Assembly: GCA_016721425.1 (NCBI GenBank)
Contig: JADKID010000013.1
Location: 1 to 14,318, forward strand
DNA: 14,318 bases
Reading direction: 5' to 3'
DNA from: Bryobacterales bacterium
GTDB taxonomy: Bacteria > Acidobacteriota > Terriglobia > Bryobacterales > Bryobacteraceae
The position numbers and the translations under genes are program-made. Under the pieces are notes generated by a model. That model had not been told where the DNA came from, ran no database searches, and saw nothing but the letters and a program-made list of their open reading frames with translations. Numbering within the stretch: position 1 is the first letter of the stretch; each line of letters starts with the position of its first letter. Below, one piece after another: positions 1 to 7,084 of the stretch.

Positions 1-610
1 CGCCCCAGGCCATCACTTCGACCACCTGATCTTCCTTGCCGTAGAAGTAGCGCGCGGCCTCGATGCAGTGGCAGCCGAGATCATTCATTGCGCCGCCGCC
101 GGTCTTCTCGATATCCCAGAAGTGGGGCGCGTGCGGACCGGAGTGGGACTCGCGCGAGCGGACCCAGTGGACGCGGCCGATGCCGCCGTTCTCTATGACG
201 GCGCGGGCCTTGACGACGGCAGGGGCAAAGACCTCGGTCTCGGCGTAGCCGTGCATTTTCCCCGACTTCTTTGCCGCCTTCAGCATCTTCTTCGCTTCGT
301 CGCGCTGGCGGCCGAGCGGCTTGGTGCAGACCTGATTGCGTTTCATCTGCGAGAGCAGCACGGAGACAGGCATGTGCGCTTCGTTGGGCAGGGCGATGAT
401 GTAGAGATCGATGTCGTCGCGCTCGATCAGCGTGGCGAGATTGGTGCTGCTTTCGGGGATCTTCCACTGTTTGGCGAAGGCGGCGGCGGCATCGGAATCG
501 AGGCCGAAGTTGACGACCACTTCGTGCCCGTTGACGTTGTCGAGACCCTGCATATAGAAGCCGGCGACGAAGCCTGAGCCGAGCATGGCGATGCGGACGG
601 GTGGCGGCAT
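1..610 (-). CDS. Gfo/Idh/MocA-family oxidoreductase, N-terminal part (cut by left edge)
   Basis: NAD(P)-dependent sugar or cyclitol dehydrogenase family, cytoplasmic. The frame is open from the ATG at 610 to the window edge (203 codons of a family usually 340-400 long). A Rossmann start with a glycine-rich loop (MLGSGFVAGF) lies at residues 9-18. A DLYIIALPNEAHM strand follows at about residue 65, and VCTKPLGRQ at about residue 92 matches the family's catalytic E-K-P region, with Thr in place of the usual Glu before Lys-Pro. Further on, the GGGAMNDLGCHCIEAARYF segment is typical of the start of the C-terminal substrate domain. A GAGG Shine-Dalgarno sequence lies about 9 nt before the ATG. It is the last visible gene of a four-gene sugar operon, 15 nt after the SIS-domain gene. 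Substrate cannot be told from sequence. Confidence 0.88.
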   Translation of the reverse strand, partial: MPPPVRIAMLGSGFVAGFYMQGLDNVNGHEVVVNFGLDSDAAAAFAKQWKIPESSTNLATLIERDDIDLYIIALPNEAHMPVSVLLSQMKRNQVCTKPLGRQRDEAKKMLKAAKKSGKMHGYAETEVFAPAVVKARAVIENGGIGRVHWVRSRESHSGPHAPHFWDIEKTGGGAMNDLGCHCIEAARYFYGKEDQVVEVMAWG

Positions 611-625
611 GATGATGAATCCTCG

Positions 626-1396
626 CTATTCGTAGAGATGACGGAGGCTCTTGCGATAGGCTCTCCAGAATTGCTCCAGCGCCTCGGCAGCGCTGGCATT
701 GCCGACGAACTGATGGCTGGGGAGCATCACCGGCTGATGACCGCGGGCGACGAGCCTTTCCGCGGTTTCGCAGCGCAGCATATTCATGATCATGCTCCCT
801 GTGACGGTGGAAGTTGGGCCAGTCTTCCAGGCGAGCCCCTCGATGCCGTGCACACAATCGCCGGGCGGGCACTGATTGTCGATGATGACGTCGGCCACGT
901 CGATCAGCTTTTTGCCGGAGGAGTGCGCGGGCACGCTCTGGGCGCAGTGGGCTTTGGAGACGATGCCGATGACGGGCAGGCCGCGCTGTTTGGCGCCCAT
1001 TGCCATCTCAACGATGACCGGGCGGATACCGGAGGTGGAGATGACGATCATGGCATCGTGCGGGCCGAAGCGGAAGCCGCGCAGGATCTCCTCCGAGTAG
1101 CCCTCATACTTCTCCAGGTACAGCGGCGCGCGCAGGCCGTTTGTGCCGACGATGTTGGCGTGGTTGGATAGCGCCAGTTCCACCAGTGCCACGAAGCCGA
1201 CAAAGCAGCCCTGGCGCGGCGTCATCTCCTCGCACATCATGCGCGAGTGGCCATTGCCGAAGAGGAAGACGAGGCCGCCGTTGGCGATGGATGACGCGCA
1301 GATCTCGGCGGCCTGTTCGATGGCAGGCAGTTCGGTTTCGTGGAGACGCTGGACCAGTGCCAGCGCCTTCTCGTAGTAGGCGAGCGCTCCGCTCAA
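626..1396 (-). CDS. SIS-domain sugar isomerase (UPF0309/COG4821-like)
   Basis: Predicted cytoplasmic phosphosugar-binding or isomerase protein of 256 residues, full length for this group. The N-terminal helical region is followed by FLFGNGHSRMMCEEM (about residues 44-58), the family's phosphosugar-binding loop. A second SIS strand-loop, MIVISTSGIRPVIVEMA, lies around residue 115, and VIGIVSKAH around 140. The TTG start at 1396 is chosen because a GGAGG sequence sits about 10 nt upstream and the product then begins right at the SIS helix. The gene is 15 nt downstream of the glycosidase gene and 15 nt upstream of the Gfo/Idh/MocA gene, so the three are probably cotranscribed. Its role is probably handling an intracellular sugar released or modified by the exported partners; this is inference from context. 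Confidence 0.88.
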   Translation of the reverse strand: MSGALAYYEKALALVQRLHETELPAIEQAAEICASSIANGGLVFLFGNGHSRMMCEEMTPRQGCFVGFVALVELALSNHANIVGTNGLRAPLYLEKYEGYSEEILRGFRFGPHDAMIVISTSGIRPVIVEMAMGAKQRGLPVIGIVSKAHCAQSVPAHSSGKKLIDVADVIIDNQCPPGDCVHGIEGLAWKTGPTSTVTGSMIMNMLRCETAERLVARGHQPVMLPSHQFVGNASAAEALEQFWRAYRKSLRHLYE

Positions 1397-1411
1397 AGTT
1401 GATACCCCTCC

Positions 1412-3436
1412 CTATAGCTCGACGCTGACGGCCTGGTGGCCGATGACTTTTTCGAGGCGGCAAACCGCGTAGCCATTCTCAAAACGAAATGGCAGCGGTT
1501 TGTTTTGGGGCGCCAGCATCACCCTTTTCGGCGCAGCCTCGACACGCACCCGGAGTTCCTGATCCAGCAGTATCCCAGGTTCCTCAATGATATCGATGTC
1601 CGGCGCGCGGCGGGTCAGTGGGGTAGTGGAGCAGGTGGACAATGATGCGCCGTTGGGCGGACTGCTTCAGCGCGGTGACCTGCGCGGTGGAGGGCAGGCG
1701 CGGGGCAACGACGGCGGGTTGGGGAACGAGGCGCCGGATGAGATCGCCGACGATCAGCTTATAGGCGCCGGTGCCATCGAGCGCGTAGGAGCGGAAGAAC
1801 GGATTGGCGATGTAGGCGACCTTGCCCCGCAGCGTGATGACGGGGCTTTCCGTGCGCAGGCCCAGGGGTGTCTGCTTGTGCGAGCTGAAGTGATCGGGGG
1901 CGCGGTCAAAGTAGGGATGGCCGTAGGTGGCGAGCACCTCGGTGCCCTCGTCGGCAGCGATGGCGTGGCCCGGTTGGTAGAGGAAGTAGGGCGTATCGTC
2001 GAGCGAGGGAACGCCAGGCGGGCAGCAGGTACTCGCCGTGGAAGGTCGCCTTGCCCTGGTAGCGGATGCCCAGCGGTTTCCAGTAGAACCAAAACATCTT
2101 AGGATCCAGCAGGCTGGCGGCGGAGGCGAGCACCGCGCCGCCGGCGGCGACAAAGGCGTCGAGTTTGTCCAGCAGCGCCTTCGACGGCGCGATCTCGTCC
2201 GGCAGGATGAGGAGCTTGTACGGGAGGAAGTCCTCAGCCAGATCGATGACGTTGAACTGCTGATGGAGCTCCACCAGCATGTTGGTGAAGCCCTGATCGG
2301 CGGGCGTGATCTTCTGCGTGGATTCTGTGTTGAACAGTGCCGTGGAAATGACGCCGATATCGGCGATGGCCTGAGTACCGCGCGCGTAGGGCTCCAGCGC
2401 TTCGATCTTTTCGTAGGTCTTGCCGATGCGGGCGTAGGTGACTTTATCCAGGCGGCCGCGCGGGTGGAGTTGATCGCCCACGCAGGACGAAGTTGAGGCA
2501 CTCGAAATCGAGCGCGGCCTGATTCTTGAGGCCGCCAAAATCGCCCCAGCTCTTGTGGAAGCGGCCGGTCATGCCAACCATGTCTTTGCCCAACGTGCGC
2601 ATGTAGCGGACGCGCTGCTGGAAGTGGGTGTAGCCCCAGCCGCCGGTGGGGAGCGACTCGATTTCGATATGGGAGTAGTAGTCGAGTTCGTCGCGCACAC
2701 CAACGACCAGACGGCTGTTATAGAAGGTGAGCCCGGCGGGGAAGCGCTTGTGAACGACGGAGTTGAGGCGCTCCTCCACTCGCTTGGCAACGAGCTTGTT
2801 GTGGATCTTGATGGAGGCCGGGTCATCCTTGAGATTCAGTTTGGCGCGATCGGCCACGCACCACTGGCAGAAGCAGCCATCCGAGTTCTGCTTGAGGATG
2901 TCGAACCAGGCGCCATCCACTTTATATTTGGCAACGAGCTCCTCGTTTTCGGCGGCCACCTGATCCAGGTAGGGCGTGTTCATGCAGAGCCAGGGCCAGG
3001 CGTCGGTGGGCGGGCCGCCGATGCGCTGGTGCTCGCGCGTGGTGGCCAGCCATTCGGGGTGGCGGCGGGAGGCGAGCACATCCCACACGAGCGAGTAGTA
3101 GTAGAGAACGTGGATGCCGTTGGCGTGGCAGGCCTCGATCATCTGGCCGAGCATGTCGACCTTCAGCGCGGGGTGGCGCGCGGCGAGCTTCGTATCGTAA
3201 TAGGCGTAGCCGTGGTGGCACTTGGCGAACACGTTGATGGAGTTGACGCGCGCGGCCTTGAGCGTGGCGGCAAACTCGCCGGCGTCGAAATCGGCGCCGA
3301 CATCGCCGATCAGCTCGCTGGTGTGGAAATCGAGATGGACCTGCCGGAAGGGCAACTCTTCCCTGCCCTGGGCGGCATGGGCAGGCGCGGCGAGGCCAAC
3401 GGCGGCCGAGGTGATCAGAAATTCGCGACGGTTCAA
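1412..3436 (-). pseudogene. TAT-exported GHL6/GH42-like glycoside hydrolase, broken by three frameshifts
   Basis: Joined across frames, this is one protein of about 670 residues. It begins with a twin-arginine signal (MNRREFLITSAAVGLAAPAH, cleavage probably after AHA). The catalytic barrel follows, with HLDFHTSELIGDVGADF and NVFAKCHHGYAYYDTK typical of the hypothetical glycosyl hydrolase family 6 (GHL6). A GDQLHPRGRLD segment precedes a beta-galactosidase trimerisation-like domain (ILPDEIAPSKALLDKL, VAAGGAVLAS), then a small beta C-terminal domain. The frame changes near 2480 (before GDQLHPRG), near 2010 (EYLLPA to PSLDDTPYFLY) and near 1625 (IVHLLHY to LTRRAPDIDII). The TTG start is supported by AGGAG 8 nt upstream and lies 1 nt after the previous stop. 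The predicted role is periplasmic cleavage of a galactoside- or fucoside-like glycan. Whether the breaks are real or consensus errors cannot be decided here. Confidence 0.8.
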
Positions 3437-3437
3437 G

Positions 3438-4323
3438 CTAGACGCTCCTCAGGTATTGATAGCTCTTGCGGATGGAATCGAGCGGCGAGCCGGGACACTG
3501 GTCCTGCTCGACGATGTATTGATCAACTCCGATGGCAGCACAGGCTTTGAGGATGGCTGGGATCTCCTAGCGAGCCGGAGCCGACCTCCTGAAATGCCTC
3601 TTTCGCAACCTTGCCCTCGTTGTATTCGGTGGCCGTACCGGCCTGGATGTCTTTAAGGTGGACGCAGGCAACGCGGCCCTTCAGGCGATTGAGCTGCGCG
3701 ACCACATCCTGGCCGCCGATCTTCAACCAGAAGATGTCGACCTCGAATTTGACGGCTTGTTGATCGAAGCGCTCGACGAGGAGCTCGAAGGGACGCTGCC
3801 CGGCGGCGGGATCAAACTCGAAGGAGTGGTGATGGTAGCAGAGCTGAATGCCTGCGTTGCGGGTCTGCTCGCCGGCGATGTTCATCTGCTCCGCAAACTT
3901 TCGGTAGAAATCGAGGCCGCCGACGGTGCGTTCGGCCTGTTGGAGATAGGAGACGACGAGGAATCGAGCGCCGTGGGCCTTGCTATCGGCGATGGCGTTG
4001 GCGAGTGAGTAGCCGGCGGGCATGGTGGCCTGGAGGCCCTTCCACGCGTCCCAATTGCCGGTGACCAGGGGCGTTTCCAGGCCCACGCTGGGCGTGGTGA
4101 GCTTCAGGTCGCGGCAGATGGGTCCGAGTTGCGTGAGCGAGCCGCACCCTGGCTCGACGGACTGATAGCCGATCCTGGCGACCTCGGCCAGCACGCCGCG
4201 CGGGTCCTTGGGGAGGATATTGCGGAGGGTATAGAGCTGGAGATTGATGGGTTTGGCGAAGGCGGCGGCAAGCGGGGCAGCCGCCGAAGCGGCTAAGAAG
4301 TGGCGGCGGCTGAGGATCGGCAT
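3438..4323 (-). CDS. TAT-exported sugar phosphate isomerase/epimerase-like protein (AP_endonuc_2 fold), one frameshift
   Basis: First gene of the sugar operon, about 295 residues when joined. It starts with a twin-arginine signal (MPILSRRHFLAASAAAPLAA) and then a xylose-isomerase-like TIM barrel: INLQLYTLRN, IGYQSVEPG, CYHHHSFEFD, VKFEVDIFWLKIGG and CVHLKDIQ, which carry the Glu, His and Asp residues that bind the metal in this fold. At about 3568 one extra G in CTAGGAGATCCC throws the frame into an early TGA near 3523. Removing it restores LEIPAILKACAAIGVDQYI and an ending at RSYQYLRSV-like residues with TAG at 3440-3438. That stop is 1 nt before the glycosidase start, which supports the restored reading. 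The ATG at 4323 has no strong Shine-Dalgarno sequence. The substrate is unknown; export suggests an extracellular sugar. Confidence 0.82.
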
Positions 4324-4397
4324 GGCTGCATCGTATCGAAAGCGGAGGGTGGATGCCAGCGAGGAAGCGCACCCGATCGCGAATGTTGGAGATTGGG

Positions 4398-4427
4398 TTG
4401 CCGTGCCATGATGCGAGCGTTTATACT
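4398..4427 (+). promoter_or_regulatory. sigma-70-like promoter for tRNA-Arg
   Basis: TTGCCG at 4398-4403 and TATACT at 4422-4427 are separated by 18 nt. Transcription would start near 4434, about 10 nt before the mature tRNA. The rest of the 4324-4444 gap shows no other clear signal; a promoter for the leftward sugar operon should also lie here but I could not find a convincing one. Confidence 0.45.
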
Positions 4428-4444
4428 GGTCTTAGTTCGCAAGT

Positions 4445-4521
4445 GCGCCCGTAGCTCAGCTGGATAGAGCAACTGGCTACGAACCAGTAGGTCGGGTGTT
4501 CGAATCACTCCGGGCGCACCA
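4445..4521 (+). tRNA. tRNA-Arg (anticodon ACG)
   Basis: A 77-nt cloverleaf with encoded CCA. The acceptor stem GCGCCCG (4445-4451) pairs fully with CGGGCGC (4511-4517). The D arm is GCTC/GAGC. The anticodon stem ACTGG/CCAGT encloses loop CTACGAA, giving anticodon ACG. The T arm has loop TTCGAAT. ACG reads CGN arginine codons, with A34 normally deaminated to inosine. The 3' end faces a convergent tyrosine integrase gene 86 nt away, which makes this the likely chromosomal target of the neighbouring element. Confidence 0.96.
4496..4521 (+). other. Putative attachment site (attL) in the 3' end of tRNA-Arg
   Basis: Tyrosine integrases of this kind commonly recombine in the T arm and acceptor end of a tRNA gene and leave it intact. 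Here the integrase gene is convergent with the tRNA and adjacent to it. This is inference from layout: no second copy of the tRNA 3' end was found to the right in this window, so the core limits are a guess. Confidence 0.35.
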
Positions 4522-4570
4522 TTTCCCCTCAACAACTTACAGACCCAGACAATCTTGACGCTGAAGTTTT

Positions 4571-4594
4571 GTCAGCATTTTTGTCAGCATTTTT
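4571..4594 (+). repeat. Two tandem 12-bp repeats (GTCAGCATTTTT) between tRNA and integrase
   Basis: Two exact head-to-tail copies lie at 4571-4582 and 4583-4594, one DNA turn apart. The core GTCAGCA recurs once at 5922-5928, just upstream of the integrase gene. Evenly phased short repeats beside an att site are typical of integrase arm-type binding sites; that function is inferred. Confidence 0.55.
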
Positions 4595-4607
4595 TCCACA
4601 GGCCTTT

Positions 4608-5885
4608 TTAGCCCGTCTTCCGGTGCGGCATCACGAGGATCCTGGCCCTCGGTTTCGGTGCGGGCGCGATCGGGAGGACAAGTTCTTCCGGGCTGTCTTC
4701 GGGCCCACGCGTCTGCCCAAACAGCCGGTCCATCGTCTCGGCCGATTCCCGATCGCTGCCGTCGAACAAATGGCCGTAGGTGTCCATGGTGAGCCGGATC
4801 GAGGAGTGCCCGAGGCGCTCGGCGATCTTCTTCGGGTGAACGCCTTCGTGAATCAGCAGGCTGGCATGCGTGTGCCGCAGGTCGTAAAACCGGATCTTGG
4901 GTAGTTCGGCTTCCGCACAGAGTTTCTGGAAGCGGTGCAGTGCGTTGCCGGTGTCGAGCGGCGTACCGCGCCCGGAGGTGAACACGAAGCCCAGGTCTTG
5001 CCATTCTGCTCCGGCTAGTGCCTTCTGCTCTGTCTGTACGTCCTGGTGGCGTTGGAGGGCCTCCACCGCGACGGCCGGCAGTTCAATGGTCCTGCGGCTA
5101 CCCGCCGTCTTCGGCCCCTTCAGGAGCCAGCGCGGCCCCTCCTCGCCCTTACGCCGCCGCGTGAATTGCAGTGAGTGATGCACCGTGAGGCGCTTGTTAT
5201 CCAGGTCCAGGTCGGGCCACTTCAGGCCCAGCAGTTCGCCTTTGCGCAGGCCGGTCGTAATGCCCAGAACATAGAGTGCCTCGTAACGGTTTCCCTTCAC
5301 GGCATGCAGGAACTGTTGAGACTGCTCGGGCGTGAAGAAGCGGATCGGCACGAAAGCCGACTGCAGACGGATCTTCGACTTGCGCGCCTGGGCCGAGGCC
5401 GGGTTGACAGCAATGTAGCTGTAGTCGACGGCCAACTGCAGAGCGCATCGGAGCACGGTGTGCGCGTAACGAATTGTCTTGGGCGCCAGCTTCTTCCCGG
5501 TCCGCTTGGAGACCTTCTGGCGGAGCGTCTGAATGAGCTGGTCGACTTCCCGTGGGGAGAGCTTGTTCAGCGGCAGGCGGCCGAGTACCGGCTCGATGTT
5601 GTTCTTGATCTGATAGCGGTAGTCCTCAAAGGTCGAGCGTTCGATTCCTTCGCCCAGTTGGCAGCGTTCCAGGAACTCGTCCAGGAACGCGCTCACCGTC
5701 ATCTTGCCGGCCTTGGTGTCCAGCCCACTTTGGCATTCCTTAACGCGACTCATCCAACGCGCTTCTACCTTCTCGCGCGTCGTCGCAATCACGATCTGTC
5801 GGGGCGCGCCATCGGCCAGGTACTGGTTTGGGATCTCCATCGCCCAGTACTGCTTTCCCTTTCGTTTGATCCGATATGGTTTCAC
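4608..5885 (-). CDS. Tyrosine recombinase/integrase
   Basis: Site-specific recombinase of 425 residues, full length for element integrases. An N-terminal arm-binding-like region (residues 1-60) is followed by a SAM-like core-binding domain (about 63-165) and the catalytic domain (about 183-390). Visible catalytic residues are R214 (TTGLRKGELLG), K259 (KGPKTAGSRR), R337 (FYDLRHTHAS, where Tyr334 replaces the commoner His), H360 (RLGHSS) and nucleophile Y370 (TMDTYGHLF). The GTG start at 5885 is backed by AGGAGG 8 nt upstream. The frame is intact, in contrast to many neighbours. The gene runs toward tRNA-Arg and lies behind an excisionase-like HTH gene and an XRE gene, so it probably mobilises the island under their control. 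Confidence 0.95.
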   Translation of the reverse strand: MKPYRIKRKGKQYWAMEIPNQYLADGAPRQIVIATTREKVEARWMSRVKECQSGLDTKAGKMTVSAFLDEFLERCQLGEGIERSTFEDYRYQIKNNIEPVLGRLPLNKLSPREVDQLIQTLRQKVSKRTGKKLAPKTIRYAHTVLRCALQLAVDYSYIAVNPASAQARKSKIRLQSAFVPIRFFTPEQSQQFLHAVKGNRYEALYVLGITTGLRKGELLGLKWPDLDLDNKRLTVHHSLQFTRRRKGEEGPRWLLKGPKTAGSRRTIELPAVAVEALQRHQDVQTEQKALAGAEWQDLGFVFTSGRGTPLDTGNALHRFQKLCAEAELPKIRFYDLRHTHASLLIHEGVHPKKIAERLGHSSIRLTMDTYGHLFDGSDRESAETMDRLFGQTRGPEDSPEELVLPIAPAPKPRARILVMPHRKTG

Positions 5886-5893
5886 TTCGATGT

Positions 5894-5906
5894 CCTCCTG
5901 AGGAGG
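5894..5906 (-). promoter_or_regulatory. Palindrome covering the integrase ribosome-binding site
   Basis: Reading toward the integrase, CCTCCTCAGGAGG is a perfect inverted repeat (5-bp stem with a 3-nt loop) whose right arm is the Shine-Dalgarno sequence. The left arm is itself an anti-Shine-Dalgarno sequence. In mRNA it could hide the site and limit integrase translation. This is inferred from sequence only. Confidence 0.4.
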
Positions 5907-5922
5907 ATGCTAAGACTCGTTG

Positions 5923-6198
5923 TCAGCAAAAAATCAGTAGGTAGCGCATCTCTCTCGGGCTTCGCGGCCCTGCAGGACGAGTCTCGTTCTGCCTCATCCA
6001 CGCCATTAATATGCTCTTCCGAACCCGCAGCATCTGGTTGTTGCGATGCTCGGATGCACCGAAACGGACCACCGGCAGAGTACCGTCGCTCATGAGTCGG
6101 TAGGCGGTAGCCCGGCTCACGCCCAGGATCTGCATAACTTCTTTGGCGCGCAGCAGGCGGTCTTCGCAGCCTGCGAACGTGGTTTGTACTTTGCTCAT
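5923..6198 (-). CDS. Excisionase-like/MerR-type HTH DNA-binding protein
   Basis: Small DNA-binding protein of 91 residues. Residues 14-40 (RLLRAKEVMQILGVSRATAY, then RLMSDGTLP) are a winged-helix HTH_17/excisionase-type motif, followed by VVRFG and RVRKSILMAWM, the usual wing and last helix. The tail is Pro/Arg-rich. Its ATG overlaps the stop of the XRE gene in the 4-nt ATGA pattern, which suggests translational coupling. Only 37 nt separate it from the integrase GTG. In this position such proteins usually act as recombination directionality factors or regulators of integration; which one applies is inference. Confidence 0.82.
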   Translation of the reverse strand: MSKVQTTFAGCEDRLLRAKEVMQILGVSRATAYRLMSDGTLPVVRFGASEHRNNQMLRVRKSILMAWMRQNETRPAGPRSPREMRYLLIFC

Positions 6199-6779
6199 AT
6201 GTCGCCCTCCGGGGGATCGGTTCGAATCACGTATTCTTGACCAGCCTTGGTGCTCACTCGGACGTAGTCGATCTTCTCGGCCAAATCCAGGTCCAGGAGA
6301 TCCCTGAGTAGCCTGGCGAGAACGACGTCGCGCGTTTCCGGGCCGGCGAGAGGATTGGCGGGTTGGTCGGCGGGAACCCTCCCAGGGCGTCGCCGTGGCG
6401 GCGGCAGCACCGTTGCCAGACGCCGGGGCGCGCCATTCCGCGAGGGCAGGGTCTTCCGTTTTCCGCGGCGTTTGGATTGGTCTCGCTCCGCCGTAGCGAG
6501 GGTGACGAATCGCTCGTAGGTGGAGGCGCTGCTGGCAATCTCCAGCACCCGCGCCAACGCATAAACATCGGTCAACTCAGGGGGATCCCGTTTGCCGCAC
6601 TCAATGAGCGAAAGTGTCGTGGGGTGCAGTCCGGTGGCTTCGGATACTGTCTCCAGGGTGAGGCCCAGTTCCTTGCGGTAGGCACGGACCATCTTGCCGA
6701 ACTTGCCCCGGTCGGATGTGGCGCCCGGGGGATTCTCACCAGCTTCTGGATTCGGAGGTGGTAGGGGTGGCGTTTTCAT
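6195..6779 (-). CDS. XRE-family HTH transcriptional regulator
   Basis: About 194 residues from the ATG at 6779. After a Pro-rich leader (PPLPPPNPEAGENPP), residues about 27-80 form a Cro/C1-type HTH: FGKMVRAYRKELGLTLETVS, then EATGLHPTTLSLIECGKRDP. The middle is basic and low-complexity (RDQSKRRGKRKTLPSRN, PPPRRRPGRV). The C terminus (RLLRDLLDLDLAEKIDYVRV) may be a dimer or effector segment. A longer frame begins at 6839, but its extra 20 residues run over a palindrome and a promoter-like sequence, so I prefer the internal ATG, preceded by GGTG. It probably represses the integrase operon and perhaps itself. Confidence 0.8.
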   Translation of the reverse strand: MKTPPLPPPNPEAGENPPGATSDRGKFGKMVRAYRKELGLTLETVSEATGLHPTTLSLIECGKRDPPELTDVYALARVLEIASSASTYERFVTLATAERDQSKRRGKRKTLPSRNGAPRRLATVLPPPRRRPGRVPADQPANPLAGPETRDVVLARLLRDLLDLDLAEKIDYVRVSTKAGQEYVIRTDPPEGDI

Positions 6780-6792
6780 GGCGGTCACCTTC

Positions 6793-6821
6793 ACGATACA
6801 CCATGACTTTGCATATTGCAA
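6793..6821 (-). promoter_or_regulatory. Candidate promoter and operator of the XRE-HTH-integrase operon
   Basis: Leftward TTGCAA and TATCGT are 17 nt apart. The -35 box lies inside the inverted repeat TTGCA-TAT-TGCAA (6809-6821), a good place for autorepression by the XRE protein. A weakness is that the predicted transcript would start only about 7 nt before the chosen ATG. Confidence 0.3.
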
Positions 6822-6989
6822 TCTCAAGTGGCGCCGCACTCCACCAAAGCACGCGACCGAGCGAATCGGATTGCCTCCTAGTCAACGTTGCTTTTTCGAG
6901 GAGAATATTGCGGAGTCGATTTGCGATCGGCGAAGCGATGCCACGTCGTAGACCCGCAGGACGGAGCTGACCGGTGAGTGGTAGTATTT

Positions 6990-7001
6990 CTTTGTGCAAA
7001 G
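6990..7001. promoter_or_regulatory. Inverted repeat CTTTG-TG-CAAAG, possible operator
   Basis: Perfect 5-bp arms with a 2-nt centre, in the middle of the divergent region. It resembles the repeat at 6809-6821 only in containing TTG and CAA arms. Binding by the XRE regulator is a guess. Confidence 0.25.
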
Positions 7002-7084
7002 CCAATTCTTCCCCGCTACGCGCGCGCGACGGGGCCAGATTCCGCATATTGACAATGTAGATGTATCTGTATGGAGGTGACAAT

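Larger units (their letters stand above)
6780..7084. other. Divergent intergenic control region
   Basis: About 305 bp between the leftward XRE operon and the rightward zinc-finger gene. It is AT-richer than its surroundings and holds three short inverted repeats: TTGCA-TAT-TGCAA (6809-6821), CTTTG-TG-CAAAG (6990-7001) and ATTG-A-CAAT (7048-7056). A TTGACA at 7049-7054 is too close to the gene at 7085 to have a well-spaced -10, so a rightward promoter remains unidentified. No coding frame stands out. Confidence 0.45.

Noticed and set aside
4293..4535. Minus-strand frame containing GVIRTPDLLVRSQLLYPAEL
   Set aside because: It is the antisense of the tRNA-Arg gene, a well-known false protein family; the tRNA explains it fully.
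6217..6228. GGTTCGAATCAC resembling the tRNA T loop, possible att copy
   Set aside because: Only about 11 bp match, inside the 3' end of the XRE gene and without the acceptor-stem part; chance match.
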